Translations under genes and position numbers: made by a program | Assembly (NCBI GenBank): GCA_003140235.1 | Contig: PLJN01000195.1 | Location: 16,976 to 51,716, forward strand | Direction of reading: 5' to 3' | DNA length: 34,741 nucleotides | DNA from: Acidobacteriaceae bacterium | GTDB taxonomy: Bacteria; Acidobacteriota; Terriglobia; Terriglobales; Acidobacteriaceae | Notes under the pieces: model-generated | Told to the model about the DNA's origin: nothing | What the model saw: the letters and a program-made list of their open reading frames with translations, nothing else | Database searches by the model: none | Shown: piece after piece, positions 15,771 to 24,532 of the stretch | How positions within the stretch are numbered: position 1 is the stretch's first letter | Layout of the letters: each line of letters opens with the position of its first letter

Positions 15771-16160
15771 ATGAACCCAAGCAACCCCATCTCGCTAGTA
15801 GGCGCAGAGGATCCGATTGATTTGGCAAAGCAAATCGACCAGGAACTCCAGGCAATTGGCTTGATCGTTCAGGCTTTGAACAGCCAGCCAGCCTCGCCCG
15901 ACATTACGAATTTATTGGCTCAGGCGTCAGCAACTCGAGACCACCTGAATCTGTTGAAAACGCATATCGCAGCGGCAACAACGGTTTTCAAGATAGATCC
16001 TGCTGACGATCATTACCTAACCCTGAAGGCGATTGGCGACCGGCTGGATGCGGCTATTAAGAAAGCGTCCCTTGTAAGCTCCTCAATCGATGAGCTGAAC
16101 TTGCTTCTCAGTACTGTCAACAAAGGGTTTCAGATCGCGCATACGTTGACTGCAGCATAA
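15771..16160 (+). CDS. Small helical hypothetical protein
   Basis: A 129-residue, mostly helical protein without a signal peptide or membrane segment (MNPSNPISLVGAEDPIDLAK at the start; TVNKGFQIAHTLTAA at the end). GGAGGAGG lies about ten bases before the ATG, and only 3 bp separate it from the previous stop, so it is the third gene of a likely operon. No motif suggests an activity; it may be a cytoplasmic partner or chaperone of its neighbours. The 245 bp after it holds one short frame (16209-16394) with no ribosome binding site, which I do not count as a gene. Confidence 0.7.
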   Translation: MNPSNPISLVGAEDPIDLAKQIDQELQAIGLIVQALNSQPASPDITNLLAQASATRDHLNLLKTHIAAATTVFKIDPADDHYLTLKAIGDRLDAAIKKASLVSSSIDELNLLLSTVNKGFQIAHTLTAA

Positions 16161-16405
16161 AAAAACGCGTGCACTTCGCAGGGATGCAATCCTCCGAATA
16201 GTCAACTTATGGATGCAACAAAACTTAAGCCTAGCTTGAATGGCCATTCCGGAGTCATATCTTACCGGCTTGGTGTGGCCCTAGATGAGCTACGCAAGTG
16301 CACCCCTCAAGCTAGCGTTCACCCAATTTTGATTAAGGGTGTGCGGTCGCCTCGGGAAGATGTTCTTCTCGACCAGACAATTGCCAATACTTAAGGAGAC
16401 GCGCC

Positions 16406-17683
16406 ATGCTTGAACAACTGGATACAGCGATTGGCTTTGTCACGGTACTGCTGCTGCTGAGCTTGACCATTACCGTCGTAGTCCAAGCCATTGCCTCGCT
16501 GCTCGATTTGCGTGGCAGAAATCTGGTATGGGCCTTGGCCAACCTTTTTCAACAGATCTCTCCGGAAGCGAACAATCAAGGCAAGAGCAGAAAACTGTTG
16601 CCGGCGCGCATGACAACTGTCGCGAAAGAGCTTGCCAAAGCGGTCGCCACTCATTCCGCCCTCGCTTCCACTGGGCTTCTGGGCGTGTACAAGGCCAAGG
16701 CAATCCGACCGGACGAGTTGATGGCGGTCCTGCAAAAGCTTGCCGCGAATCCCGATGCCCTAAGCGATGGCGCGAAACAGGTGCTGACCACGCTCCTAAC
16801 CAATCGTCTGCCCGGCAACAATGAGAACACGGCTTCCATGCAGGCGCTCGCCACCGAGTTCACCAAGCGCTTCCCGGTGCAACAAGTAACGCTGCACGAT
16901 GCGTTGATGGACATAGCCGGAAGCACAACACGGATTGCTGCAGGACTCGATCAGTGGTTTAAAACCGTGATGGATCGCGCCGCAGACCGCTTCGCCCGCA
17001 ACTGCAAGTTCTGGACCGTCGTGGGGGCAGTAGTGCTCGCGTTTGGTTTCCATATCAATGCGTTGCACGTCTACCGCCAGATCGCTTCCGATCCCGCCAC
17101 ACGTGCCAAGCTGGTGGCGGCTTCCGACTCCGTGATGCAGCGAGCCGAAAAAACCATGACAACCTTGGGCAGTAAGGCTCTCAACACTCTGGCCGCGGAC
17201 TCAGCGCTCAGCAAAGAACAGCAGGACGCGCTCAAGACTGCCCCGAGCGATCTTGCCGATTGTGCCCATGCGCGCTATTGGATGATGAGCCAGGACGCGT
17301 TGAAAAATGACCAGCGACTCTTTGGCCAATTGGACGTGGCTTGCACAGCCGCCGCGAAAGGACAATTGACAGCGGTGAGCCCCGATCTCTCCGCTATCAA
17401 CGGCCAGCTTGCGAATGCCGACCTTCATTTGTTTAAGGACTTCAGTTTCAAGCACGTCCCAGAGCCGTTTAACGGCGTAACAGTCACCGTCGCCCAACAA
17501 CTGGGCGGCGAACTGCTGACGGTCCTGTTGCTGAGTCTTGGTGCTCCTTTCTGGTACAACACTCTGCGCCAGCTCTCAAACCTGAAGTCTTCTGTCTCCC
17601 GGAAGGTCGACAACGAGGCCCAGGCGAAAGGCTCGACTGACCAGAAACAGAAACAAGCAGACGCGACAGCATCCGGCGGATAG
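16406..17683 (+). CDS. Three-helix membrane protein of unknown function
   Basis: A 425-residue protein with a hydrophobic helix at about 10-32 (VTVLLLLSLTITVVVQAIAS), a second at about 203-222 (VVGAVVLAFGFHINALHV) and a third at about 366-384 (GGELLTVLLLSLGAPFWYN). Between helices 2 and 3 is a helical soluble region with two or three Cys. AAGGAG precedes the ATG. The C-terminus is Lys/Gln-rich and polar. I do not recognise a named family. The 12-bp spacing to the amidase gene that follows suggests they are made together and that this protein could serve as its membrane partner or passage. That role is inferred only. Confidence 0.75.
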   Translation: MLEQLDTAIGFVTVLLLLSLTITVVVQAIASLLDLRGRNLVWALANLFQQISPEANNQGKSRKLLPARMTTVAKELAKAVATHSALASTGLLGVYKAKAIRPDELMAVLQKLAANPDALSDGAKQVLTTLLTNRLPGNNENTASMQALATEFTKRFPVQQVTLHDALMDIAGSTTRIAAGLDQWFKTVMDRAADRFARNCKFWTVVGAVVLAFGFHINALHVYRQIASDPATRAKLVAASDSVMQRAEKTMTTLGSKALNTLAADSALSKEQQDALKTAPSDLADCAHARYWMMSQDALKNDQRLFGQLDVACTAAAKGQLTAVSPDLSAINGQLANADLHLFKDFSFKHVPEPFNGVTVTVAQQLGGELLTVLLLSLGAPFWYNTLRQLSNLKSSVSRKVDNEAQAKGSTDQKQKQADATASGG

Positions 17684-17695
17684 AGGTAGATAATT

Positions 17696-18490
17696 ATGGT
17701 CAATGCGGCAACTGCGATTCCCATTTTTCCCGGACATACCATAGGCCTGCGGGACCCTGATACACAGTCAACCGTGCTCATCCAGCGTCGGATAAACCAG
17801 GTTGGCTGCGGACCGGTCGCAGAAGATGGCGACTTCGGCCCGCAGACCCAGGAGGCCGTTGAGCTCTTCCAGACCCGCGCGGCAGACCATTTCGGCCTGC
17901 CACTCGCGGTAGATGGCAGCGTGGGCCCGCTGACATGGGCGAGCCTCTTTGCCGTTCCCGAAGTGCCGACAGTGCAGACTGCTCCGGCGCCTCTTCTTGC
18001 CGCGACACTCAAATTCGCGGCGACCCAGATTGGTGTGATGGAGCAGCCTCTCGGCTCCAATCGCGGCCCCGAAGTTGACGAGTACCTCCGCTCCGTTGGT
18101 ATTGATCCAACTACCGGGAGCTTCCCCTGGTGCGCAGCCTTCGTATATTTCTGTTTCCGACAGGCAGCCATTGCTCAGGGCGTGGCCAATCCAGTCATTC
18201 AGACCGGTGGCGTTCTCGACCATTGGAACCGCGCCGGCGCCGCCGGTATTCGCCGGCTCGGCACGGATGAGTGCATTGCGAATCCTTCCCTCGTCACGCC
18301 AGGACTGATCTTCATCATCATCAACAAGAACGGAAGCGGACATACCGGACTGGTGGAAGCCGTCACCGGAACCTATCTGACGACCATTGAAGGAAATACG
18401 AACGACAACGGATCTCGCGAAGGGGTGGGCGTGTTCCGCAGGCAAAAACGCACGATTGCCAGCATAAGCCGGGGGTATATTTCGTACTAA
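17696..18490 (+). CDS. Peptidoglycan-binding / CHAP-like amidase (TIGR02594-like)
   Basis: A 264-residue cell-wall enzyme candidate. Residues about 25-88 form a PG_binding_1 domain (EDGDFGPQTQEAVELFQTRA and DGSVGPLTWASLF). Residues about 103-260 form an NlpC/P60-CHAP type cysteine amidase. It has PWCAAFVYFCF with catalytic Cys146, GHTGLVEAV with His216 and TIEGNTN with Glu232/Asn234. Such enzymes cut peptide links in peptidoglycan. There is no signal peptide, so it must be released by lysis, by a holin-like or secretion route, or act on incoming material. GAGGT precedes the ATG. Neighbours are a three-helix membrane protein and a twin-patatin protein. Confidence 0.88.
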   Translation: MVNAATAIPIFPGHTIGLRDPDTQSTVLIQRRINQVGCGPVAEDGDFGPQTQEAVELFQTRAADHFGLPLAVDGSVGPLTWASLFAVPEVPTVQTAPAPLLAATLKFAATQIGVMEQPLGSNRGPEVDEYLRSVGIDPTTGSFPWCAAFVYFCFRQAAIAQGVANPVIQTGGVLDHWNRAGAAGIRRLGTDECIANPSLVTPGLIFIIINKNGSGHTGLVEAVTGTYLTTIEGNTNDNGSREGVGVFRRQKRTIASISRGYISY

Positions 18491-18607
18491 ACAACCGTCA
18501 AGCCCTGAAGCTCAGGCGTTTTCGATGGGTGCTCTCCCAAGGTAGCGCAGGTCTTTTAGATCTCTTCATTACCAACAAGAATCGTGCGGCAACAGGAGTT
18601 CTCCCAT

Positions 18608-21600
18608 ATGGCCGGTCGCCAAGCGGCAGATGCTTCGAAAAATGGGCGTAAGCCAGGTCCCGTCCCACAGCAAGATGCCGGGCAGACTCAGCATGAAGAT
18701 GAAGGCGTGTGCTTTACCGCCGGGATTCAGGGTGCTCCCTTCGGCGCCGGTGTAATCCACGCTTATCTGGCCGCCCGACGTGGTGCTCCTCGCGTTGTAG
18801 CCGGCATCTCGCTGGGTTCACTCACCGCGGCAGCTTTTCAGCGTGCTTTCCGTGAGTGCCAGAAGGACCCGGGCAGTGCAGACACCCGCTGGCAATGGTA
18901 TCGCCGCTATCTGCGGAGCATTTCCGAGAAGCCTTTTGACGTGATATGGTCCGGCATTCCCAACCAGTCTGACTTCTTCGCTGAATTCATTCCGGTCAAG
19001 GACCCGGTACCGGAAACGATTCTAGACCCTGTCGTGCGCGAGAAATTCATCGAGGGGGAACTCCAGGCCCGCCGTGATTTGACCCTTTTCGTAACGCTCG
19101 GTCACTGGGTCTCCCGCATGCCGCTCAAGGTCGGCAGCGTGGCCGATTTCGTCATCCAGTATGTTCGCTTGAAAGAGAAATATGGACACTCGGCGATCCG
19201 CCGTTTTCTGGCTTTCTTATATACGCTCCTTAAGATTCTGTTCGTGCCTGTTTTCCATACCGCGCTCCATCCTATGTTCATCAACGAGGCACGCTTTGGC
19301 AAAAAAAACCAGTGGCCGGAGATCACCTTCGTTGCCACTTGCTTCATGCTGACGCCGCCGCTGCTGCTGCTCGGATGGGTGCTCCAGAACGCAGCCACAC
19401 ACCCTTTCTGGCAATTAATCGGATACGCAGTTGCGGTTACGGTCTCCGCATTCCTTCTCCTGTGGTGGCTGAAGAAGAACTCACGGCCTTTGCTTGGCTG
19501 GCCTCTGTATGGCGCTTGCGTAAGTTTCTCATTAGCCTTTTTCCTGGCCGGCCTCTTCGTCTTCGCTTGGGACTTTTGGAAGTTTGCACAATTGCTACAG
19601 ACCACCCACTTCCCCGTAGCCGACGGTATTGGTCGTGTTCTTGTCAACGTTAATGGCCCCTTACTCGAGGTCATAAAAGAAGCGTTGAGCCTTTTATTCC
19701 TTGTAGTCTTTATTGCCACTCTTTTATTGGTCCGCAGAATAATTGCAGAAGCCCAGCCCAAACGAAGGCGGGCGATCGACGCGGGCCTGGCCCTGCCCAT
19801 CAAGAAGCTCCTACAAATGATTTTCAAGTCTCAAGGCTGGGGATGGATTACTGTGGCCCTCATCGTTCTGTCGCTCGGCGTCGTAATCGCCAGCGGCTTC
19901 CCCGGGGCGTTCAGCACATGGCTGCTGTCCCTTGCCTCGCGTCTCCACATTAGCGACGCGCTCAACACATTTACCAACGGTGTATCTTCCCTGATCGACA
20001 ACGCCTACAACTTCAACCGCAGAATCATGATCGTCGCCACGGCCATTTTTCTGCTTTATCTGGTGAGGAAGGGCCAGCCGCTGACCGCCAGCGAGGTTGA
20101 CGCACAACGCTCCGCCAGACGCCGTCGCCGGATCACGGCATTCACTCTGCCTCTGTCCACCTGGATCGCGCTATCCGTCGTGATGTTCAGCGCGCTCGAA
20201 GCCATCTTGCTTCTTGCCGAGGTGAGGTACGCTGCACGCATCCTGTTCGCAGTCTTCTGCATGATCCCTCTGGTCCCCCTAGTCGAGGCCTTTTTGAAAG
20301 AATGGTATCGACGTGCTGGAGTCAGGATCCGCAAATGGCTCGGCTTTCTCGCCGGCGTGGTCTTCGGCAACCTCAATCTGCACAAGGCCCTGGTCCACAA
20401 TTATTACCTCAGGCTGCAACTCTTTCAACTTTTTCAGGAAGACAACAAGGACCCCATCCTTCAGGACGACCCGTTTCCTGTTGTGCTCGTAGCTGCTCCG
20501 TTGCAGGTAATTGGGGTCGGCCACCGCGACCTGGGGGCTTCACAGGTATGGGCCAACACCGGCAGTTCTCTGGTCGACGCGCTGACCGCGACTCTGGCTC
20601 TCCCCGGACTCTATGAACCCACACATCTGGAGAAACCCGCGCGGCTGAAAAAAGACAGCGCCCCGAGCAAGGAGATGGCGAACGGTATCCAAGAGAAGAA
20701 AGGACTGGACGCCTGGTGGTTTCCCGAAGAGCTCAGACCCAAACTTCAGGAGGTCGATATTTGCGATGGAGCAGTGATCCGCCAAAATCCCATCCCGGCA
20801 TTGTTCAATTTTATTGCTCAGGATTGCGACCAAAGCAGAGACCTGGCGGTCCGCCTGTCCGGCGATGGCGACAAACCTAAACTGCACGTGGTCTACAGTG
20901 TGCCCACTGAAGCTCGCGAGCCCGACAAGCGAAAATGCGATACCACCATCGTAGATGTCGGTCTCGACGCCGTGAAGCTGGCCCGCCGCCGCGACACACA
21001 GTTGGAAGTCCGGCAGACGAACCGGCTCAGCCAGATGCAGCAACAGCTCCTTGCGGTTGGAATAGTTTACCCGCGCATCCATCCTATCTTTGCTGACGAG
21101 ATCGCCCCTGACTCCGACCCTAACTTCACAAACCCACTCAACCCTACCCGCGACGAAGTGCTGGATCGCGTGGCTGCCGGCTGCCGCGCCACACTTCAGG
21201 TGCTCTACGCGCGAGACCTTTCCCAGCTTAGAGGTAAGTCAACCACGAAAACCATCCCGTGTCCCCGGCTGATGTTGAAAGTTGCCCGTCGCCCCGGCCA
21301 GCCGCCTGAGTTCCCCGGTTTACCAGAGGTTTGCCAGGCCTGCAACGCAGCCTGCGGAATGCAACTCAAGGCATCCAAACGGCAGAGGGGTAGGACAGTT
21401 CCCAAGCTTGCGACCACCTGGTCCGTGCTGCCCAATGAAGCCGGCCAATCGGCCAGTTTGGGAGACAAGAAAACGACGCTACCGCTCCAAATCCAGGCTG
21501 ACCGCAGGGCTGCTCTCGACCCTACCGATCCCATCTCGGAAGCGGACCTCGATGGAACCAAGCCGCGCATTGTTTTTGTGGCCAGTGGTGGCGTCTTTCG

Positions 21601-23644
21601 CGGCACTTTTCACGGCGGTATGATCGCCGCCCTTCTTACGGCGCGCATCAAGCCCGATCTGGTGGTCGGCGCTTCCGTCGGAACCATCATGGGAGGCGCG
21701 TTGGCTGCCGCCTTCTGTGCTCATGATTATCCCGCCGCCGTTGACCACCTTGAGGAGCTTACGGCCGTGCTGCTCGCGGTGGACCAGGACATCGCTTTCA
21801 CCAAGTCTTTCAAGAATGCCACGCGCGATCTCGGCATCCGTGCTCGCGCTGTCGCCATCTCACCCAACGCGGTCCGCAAAATGGTCCTGGCCGGCGGCAG
21901 CAAAGATGCCGGCTTCGCTGCCGTCGGCGCTCCCTCCGCGCTGATTGACAGCCTTTCCCATCTGCTCCTGATTCCCCACAAGAAGACCGCCGACATCGCG
22001 GCCGAATTCATTGCCGGTCACGTGACCGCTGCCACCAAGCTGCTGCTCGATCAGTTGAAGATCGAAACGCTCAAACGCCTGAGTATCGAAAACTCGCTCA
22101 TCGGCACGTCCTTGATCCAGCCCACGGCCAACCGCCTCCTTAACTCTGATGGCGTTGACCTCAAATCGATTCAGCCGTTCCTGGTGTGCCAGATCGCAGT
22201 CTACGGCACCACAGTCGATTACTGGCGGCGGCAGCCGGTGCTGCTGGGAGACAACAACAAAGACCGCGGACCACTCTATGATTTTGTTGAATCCGCACTC
22301 TGCTCCAGCGCTTTCCCCTGCGTCTTCTCAACACGCCGGGAGAGCGATCTCTATCCCGGCACCGGCTCTTCCACAACGCTGTACAGCGACGGAGGAATGT
22401 TTGACAACCTGCCCTTCCTTCCGGCCATCGAGATCCTGCGCAAGGCCCAGGTCAAGAAGATCAATCAAGATAAGGAAGAAGCAGAGAAAGACAGGAAGGG
22501 CACCGCAGTTGATGTCTCCATTAAATCCTTGTGCCACCGATGGAACGAACCCGACCTTTTCCTGGCTGGCTCCCTCGATGTAAATCTGCATCGGCAGCAG
22601 GACCCCGACAACACTTTCGACAATATCCGCGAGATCACCCGCCGCGCCTCCGCTTTGCAGAACAACGTAAAAATCAAGGGCTTTGAGCAGGTCATGATGA
22701 CCATCGATGACCAAGTCGGCCATCTCGTTGAATGGGCGCAACAGACGCCTGATGATCCCAATCGCGGCAAACTCGAGCAAGACTTCATTGACGGCGTTGT
22801 CAATGCCTCCATTCTGCCGGTCTATCCTGCCGACCCTGAGCACCTGAACGGCACATTTGCGTTTTGCGCCAGCACCGGTCTGGACCAAGGGCGTCTCAAG
22901 GACTCCATCGCCGACGGCTGCTTCCAAACCTTTAAGGCTTTGACCGATCCTGATGCTGCTTCCGATATTGCTGCCGAGGTCAAACCCAGTCCACTCCAGC
23001 GCAGCTTCCGCGCTCTCAAACAATGTGGCAAAATACCTGATATCGAGTGGCAGAAGCCCCCGCAGAAGGGGGTCTCGCCGCCAGCGGGCGAGTGTAAGTT
23101 CTTCCGCTGCTCCAGTTTTTCTGGCGAATGGCCTGCTGCGCAGCCCCTCGACTCCGTACAAAATGTTCAGTGCCCATTCTTCCAGGCAGCCGATCAAATC
23201 GAACGGGAGATTCCCAGGCTGAAATCCGAAAGCGCCGGCCAGCTCAAGGAACTAAAGCAGCGTGAGCGTGACACCCGTCAGCTCGCGAAACAGACGGCAA
23301 AACTTAAGAAGCGTGTCTTGGAGGGTACGGCCACTGCTGAGGATTTTGCAAGGTACCACTTTCAGGATCCTGATTTCAGCCAGGAACTCACAGAATTGCA
23401 GGCTGTGAGCGCGCCTGATGTTGAAGGCCTTGAGAAACGCTACCGCGCAATCCAGGACATGGCCGACCGGATTTCGGATCAGATTTCCAAACACAAATCC
23501 AGTACGCGTAGCCGCCTTGCGGAGAAAGAACAACGCCGAGACTCAATCCGGGAAATATACGACCGGTGCATCACCGACGAAGTGCATAATCGAGCCCACA
23601 AAAAGGCGAAAGTTGTCACAAAAAACCCGGGACAATCCCCATAG
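18608..23644 (+). CDS. Giant membrane protein with two patatin-like phospholipase domains
   Basis: A 1678-residue protein with two full sets of patatin catalytic motifs. Domain 1 has GIQGAPFGAG as oxyanion loop, GISLG with Ser68, and CDGAVIRQNP with Asp720. Between its Ser and Asp lie eight or nine hydrophobic helices (about 195-570). Domain 2 is compact: SGGVFRGTFHGG, GASVG with Ser1023, and YSDGGMFDN with Asp1261. Two Cys clusters occur (CQACNAAC at about 909-916 and four Cys near 1475-1525). The C-terminus is a charged coiled coil (about 1540-1665). Patatins are Ser-Asp lipid acyl hydrolases. AGGAG lies nine bases before the ATG at 18608; an in-frame GTG at 18584 is less likely. It follows the amidase gene by 117 bp. 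Confidence 0.88.
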   Translation: MAGRQAADASKNGRKPGPVPQQDAGQTQHEDEGVCFTAGIQGAPFGAGVIHAYLAARRGAPRVVAGISLGSLTAAAFQRAFRECQKDPGSADTRWQWYRRYLRSISEKPFDVIWSGIPNQSDFFAEFIPVKDPVPETILDPVVREKFIEGELQARRDLTLFVTLGHWVSRMPLKVGSVADFVIQYVRLKEKYGHSAIRRFLAFLYTLLKILFVPVFHTALHPMFINEARFGKKNQWPEITFVATCFMLTPPLLLLGWVLQNAATHPFWQLIGYAVAVTVSAFLLLWWLKKNSRPLLGWPLYGACVSFSLAFFLAGLFVFAWDFWKFAQLLQTTHFPVADGIGRVLVNVNGPLLEVIKEALSLLFLVVFIATLLLVRRIIAEAQPKRRRAIDAGLALPIKKLLQMIFKSQGWGWITVALIVLSLGVVIASGFPGAFSTWLLSLASRLHISDALNTFTNGVSSLIDNAYNFNRRIMIVATAIFLLYLVRKGQPLTASEVDAQRSARRRRRITAFTLPLSTWIALSVVMFSALEAILLLAEVRYAARILFAVFCMIPLVPLVEAFLKEWYRRAGVRIRKWLGFLAGVVFGNLNLHKALVHNYYLRLQLFQLFQEDNKDPILQDDPFPVVLVAAPLQVIGVGHRDLGASQVWANTGSSLVDALTATLALPGLYEPTHLEKPARLKKDSAPSKEMANGIQEKKGLDAWWFPEELRPKLQEVDICDGAVIRQNPIPALFNFIAQDCDQSRDLAVRLSGDGDKPKLHVVYSVPTEAREPDKRKCDTTIVDVGLDAVKLARRRDTQLEVRQTNRLSQMQQQLLAVGIVYPRIHPIFADEIAPDSDPNFTNPLNPTRDEVLDRVAAGCRATLQVLYARDLSQLRGKSTTKTIPCPRLMLKVARRPGQPPEFPGLPEVCQACNAACGMQLKASKRQRGRTVPKLATTWSVLPNEAGQSASLGDKKTTLPLQIQADRRAALDPTDPISEADLDGTKPRIVFVASGGVFRGTFHGGMIAALLTARIKPDLVVGASVGTIMGGALAAAFCAHDYPAAVDHLEELTAVLLAVDQDIAFTKSFKNATRDLGIRARAVAISPNAVRKMVLAGGSKDAGFAAVGAPSALIDSLSHLLLIPHKKTADIAAEFIAGHVTAATKLLLDQLKIETLKRLSIENSLIGTSLIQPTANRLLNSDGVDLKSIQPFLVCQIAVYGTTVDYWRRQPVLLGDNNKDRGPLYDFVESALCSSAFPCVFSTRRESDLYPGTGSSTTLYSDGGMFDNLPFLPAIEILRKAQVKKINQDKEEAEKDRKGTAVDVSIKSLCHRWNEPDLFLAGSLDVNLHRQQDPDNTFDNIREITRRASALQNNVKIKGFEQVMMTIDDQVGHLVEWAQQTPDDPNRGKLEQDFIDGVVNASILPVYPADPEHLNGTFAFCASTGLDQGRLKDSIADGCFQTFKALTDPDAASDIAAEVKPSPLQRSFRALKQCGKIPDIEWQKPPQKGVSPPAGECKFFRCSSFSGEWPAAQPLDSVQNVQCPFFQAADQIEREIPRLKSESAGQLKELKQRERDTRQLAKQTAKLKKRVLEGTATAEDFARYHFQDPDFSQELTELQAVSAPDVEGLEKRYRAIQDMADRISDQISKHKSSTRSRLAEKEQRRDSIREIYDRCITDEVHNRAHKKAKVVTKNPGQSP

Positions 23645-23700
23645 GCCCCTTACCATAGCCCTCGCTAAAGAACTGGAATCGTTGCCGCACTGGTTGCAGT

Positions 23701-23754
23701 GACAAATTTTGGTAGTGTCCCAACACTGTCGTAGGACACTACCCAAATTTTGTC
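23701..23754. repeat. Long inverted repeat after the patatin gene
   Basis: GACAAATTTTGGTAGTGTCC (23701-23720) faces its near-exact inverted copy at 23734-23754 (one base longer), with 13 bases between. It could form a 20-bp hairpin 57 bp after the stop codon. There is no T-run, so a terminator role is possible but not typical. It could also be the remnant ends of a small mobile element. Confidence 0.7.
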
Positions 23755-23901
23755 AGTTGACAACACCCCAACCCTCTCGTGTTACCAAGCGATTGCAAGA
23801 AAGCCATTGCCACTTGGCAGTTAGCAAATAGCCGGACCAAAACCAAATTGGGACCATAGCGATGTCGCAATCGCGAAAAACGAGCTAAGTCCTTGTTAGA
23901 T

Positions 23902-23931
23902 ATTGGGATCAATTGGGATGAATTGGGATCA
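23902..23931. repeat. Three tandem 10-bp units ATTGGGATSA
   Basis: ATTGGGATCA, ATTGGGATGA and ATTGGGATCA follow each other without gaps. It is another short-period tandem repeat confined to intergenic DNA. Confidence 0.85.
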
Positions 23932-23950
23932 ACGAGGGAGGATCACTGTG

Positions 23951-23984
23951 ATCGCGCGTTGATCGCCGAGATCGCCGACATCGG
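23951..23984. repeat. GATCGCC-type direct repeat, left copy
   Basis: Starts ATCGCGCGTTGATCGCC, then an internal GAGATCGCC duplication, then GACATCGG. Matches 24343-24366 apart from the duplication and two bases. The two copies bracket the decayed gene at 24066-24329. Confidence 0.7.
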
Positions 23985-24065
23985 GGAAGCTAAGGCTAAA
24001 ACCAGGAGCTAACGGCTGCAACAGACTGCATTCAAAGGAGATACCAACATGCTGGAAAGAGAGCC

Positions 24066-24329
24066 ATGGAAAACCTGAAACGCGCACGCAAGGTGCCTCG
24101 CTGCGTGCATATTAAACAAGACGGCACAAGGACGTAACCCAAAACGAGAAAGTAGCCCAAAATCAAGCTGCGGCACAAAGAAAAGACCCGCAGTGCGACG
24201 TTGGTACCCTGCGATGCCGCCCATGAGGCCCGCCGCAAGTCCGCCGGCGACCTGCTCTCTGCACTGAATGAAATGCATCGCCTGGCGAACGTGGCGGTGG
24301 ACATAGAGAAAAACAGAGCCAGTACATAG
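24066..24329 (+). pseudogene. Decayed small gene, possibly of a Cys/His zinc-binding-like family
   Basis: One frame of 88 codons begins MENLKRARKVPRCVHIKQDG, is broken by TAA and TAG after residues 23 and 29, then continues as HKEKTRSATLVPCDAAHEAR and on to LLSALNEMHRLANVAVDIEK. The start resembles small acidobacterial proteins beginning C.HIK.DGTRCGSPAL, with the part just after GTR destroyed. AAGGAG at 24037 fits better with a nine-codon frame starting at 24049. Family assignment is from memory and weak; the two in-frame stops are plain. Confidence 0.4.
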
Positions 24330-24342
24330 GGGGATCGCCGTC

Positions 24343-24366
24343 ATCGCGCGTGATCGCCGGCATCGG
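24343..24366. repeat. GATCGCC-type direct repeat, right copy
   Basis: ATCGCGCGTGATCGCCGGCA followed by TCGG, in the same orientation as 23951-23984. The remaining 24367-24532 holds no gene that I can support and serves as the leader of the propeller gene. Confidence 0.7.
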
Positions 24367-24532
24367 AAAACACAGCCGAGGCGGTTGTGCCACAAGATTT
24401 TGGAAGAGGGCGGAGAGGAAACCGGGGTCAGCCAAATACTAAGCACCTGCTCTCTCTCGATCTTGCCATTCGCCGTTTGCTTCACTTACGATGTGCAGTT
24501 CTTAAAGACGATTTTTTTCGGAGGCCCATACA

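Noticed and set aside
16209-16394. 61-codon frame between the small helical protein and the three-helix membrane protein
   Set aside because: No ribosome binding site before the ATG and no recognisable composition; noted only as a possible small gene.
13768-18490. Six-gene cluster as a prophage lysis module
   Set aside because: An amidase beside a membrane protein recalls endolysin and holin. The membrane protein is too large for a holin, and no capsid, tail, portal, terminase or integrase gene is present in the window.
2229-24366. Short regular repeats as possible CRISPR arrays
   Set aside because: The periods are 7, 9 or 10 bp with no unique spacers of 30-40 bp, and no cas genes are present.
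24009-24485. 158-codon minus-strand frame in the gap before the propeller gene
   Set aside because: It spans the direct repeats and the decayed plus-strand gene, and has no domain or ribosome binding site.
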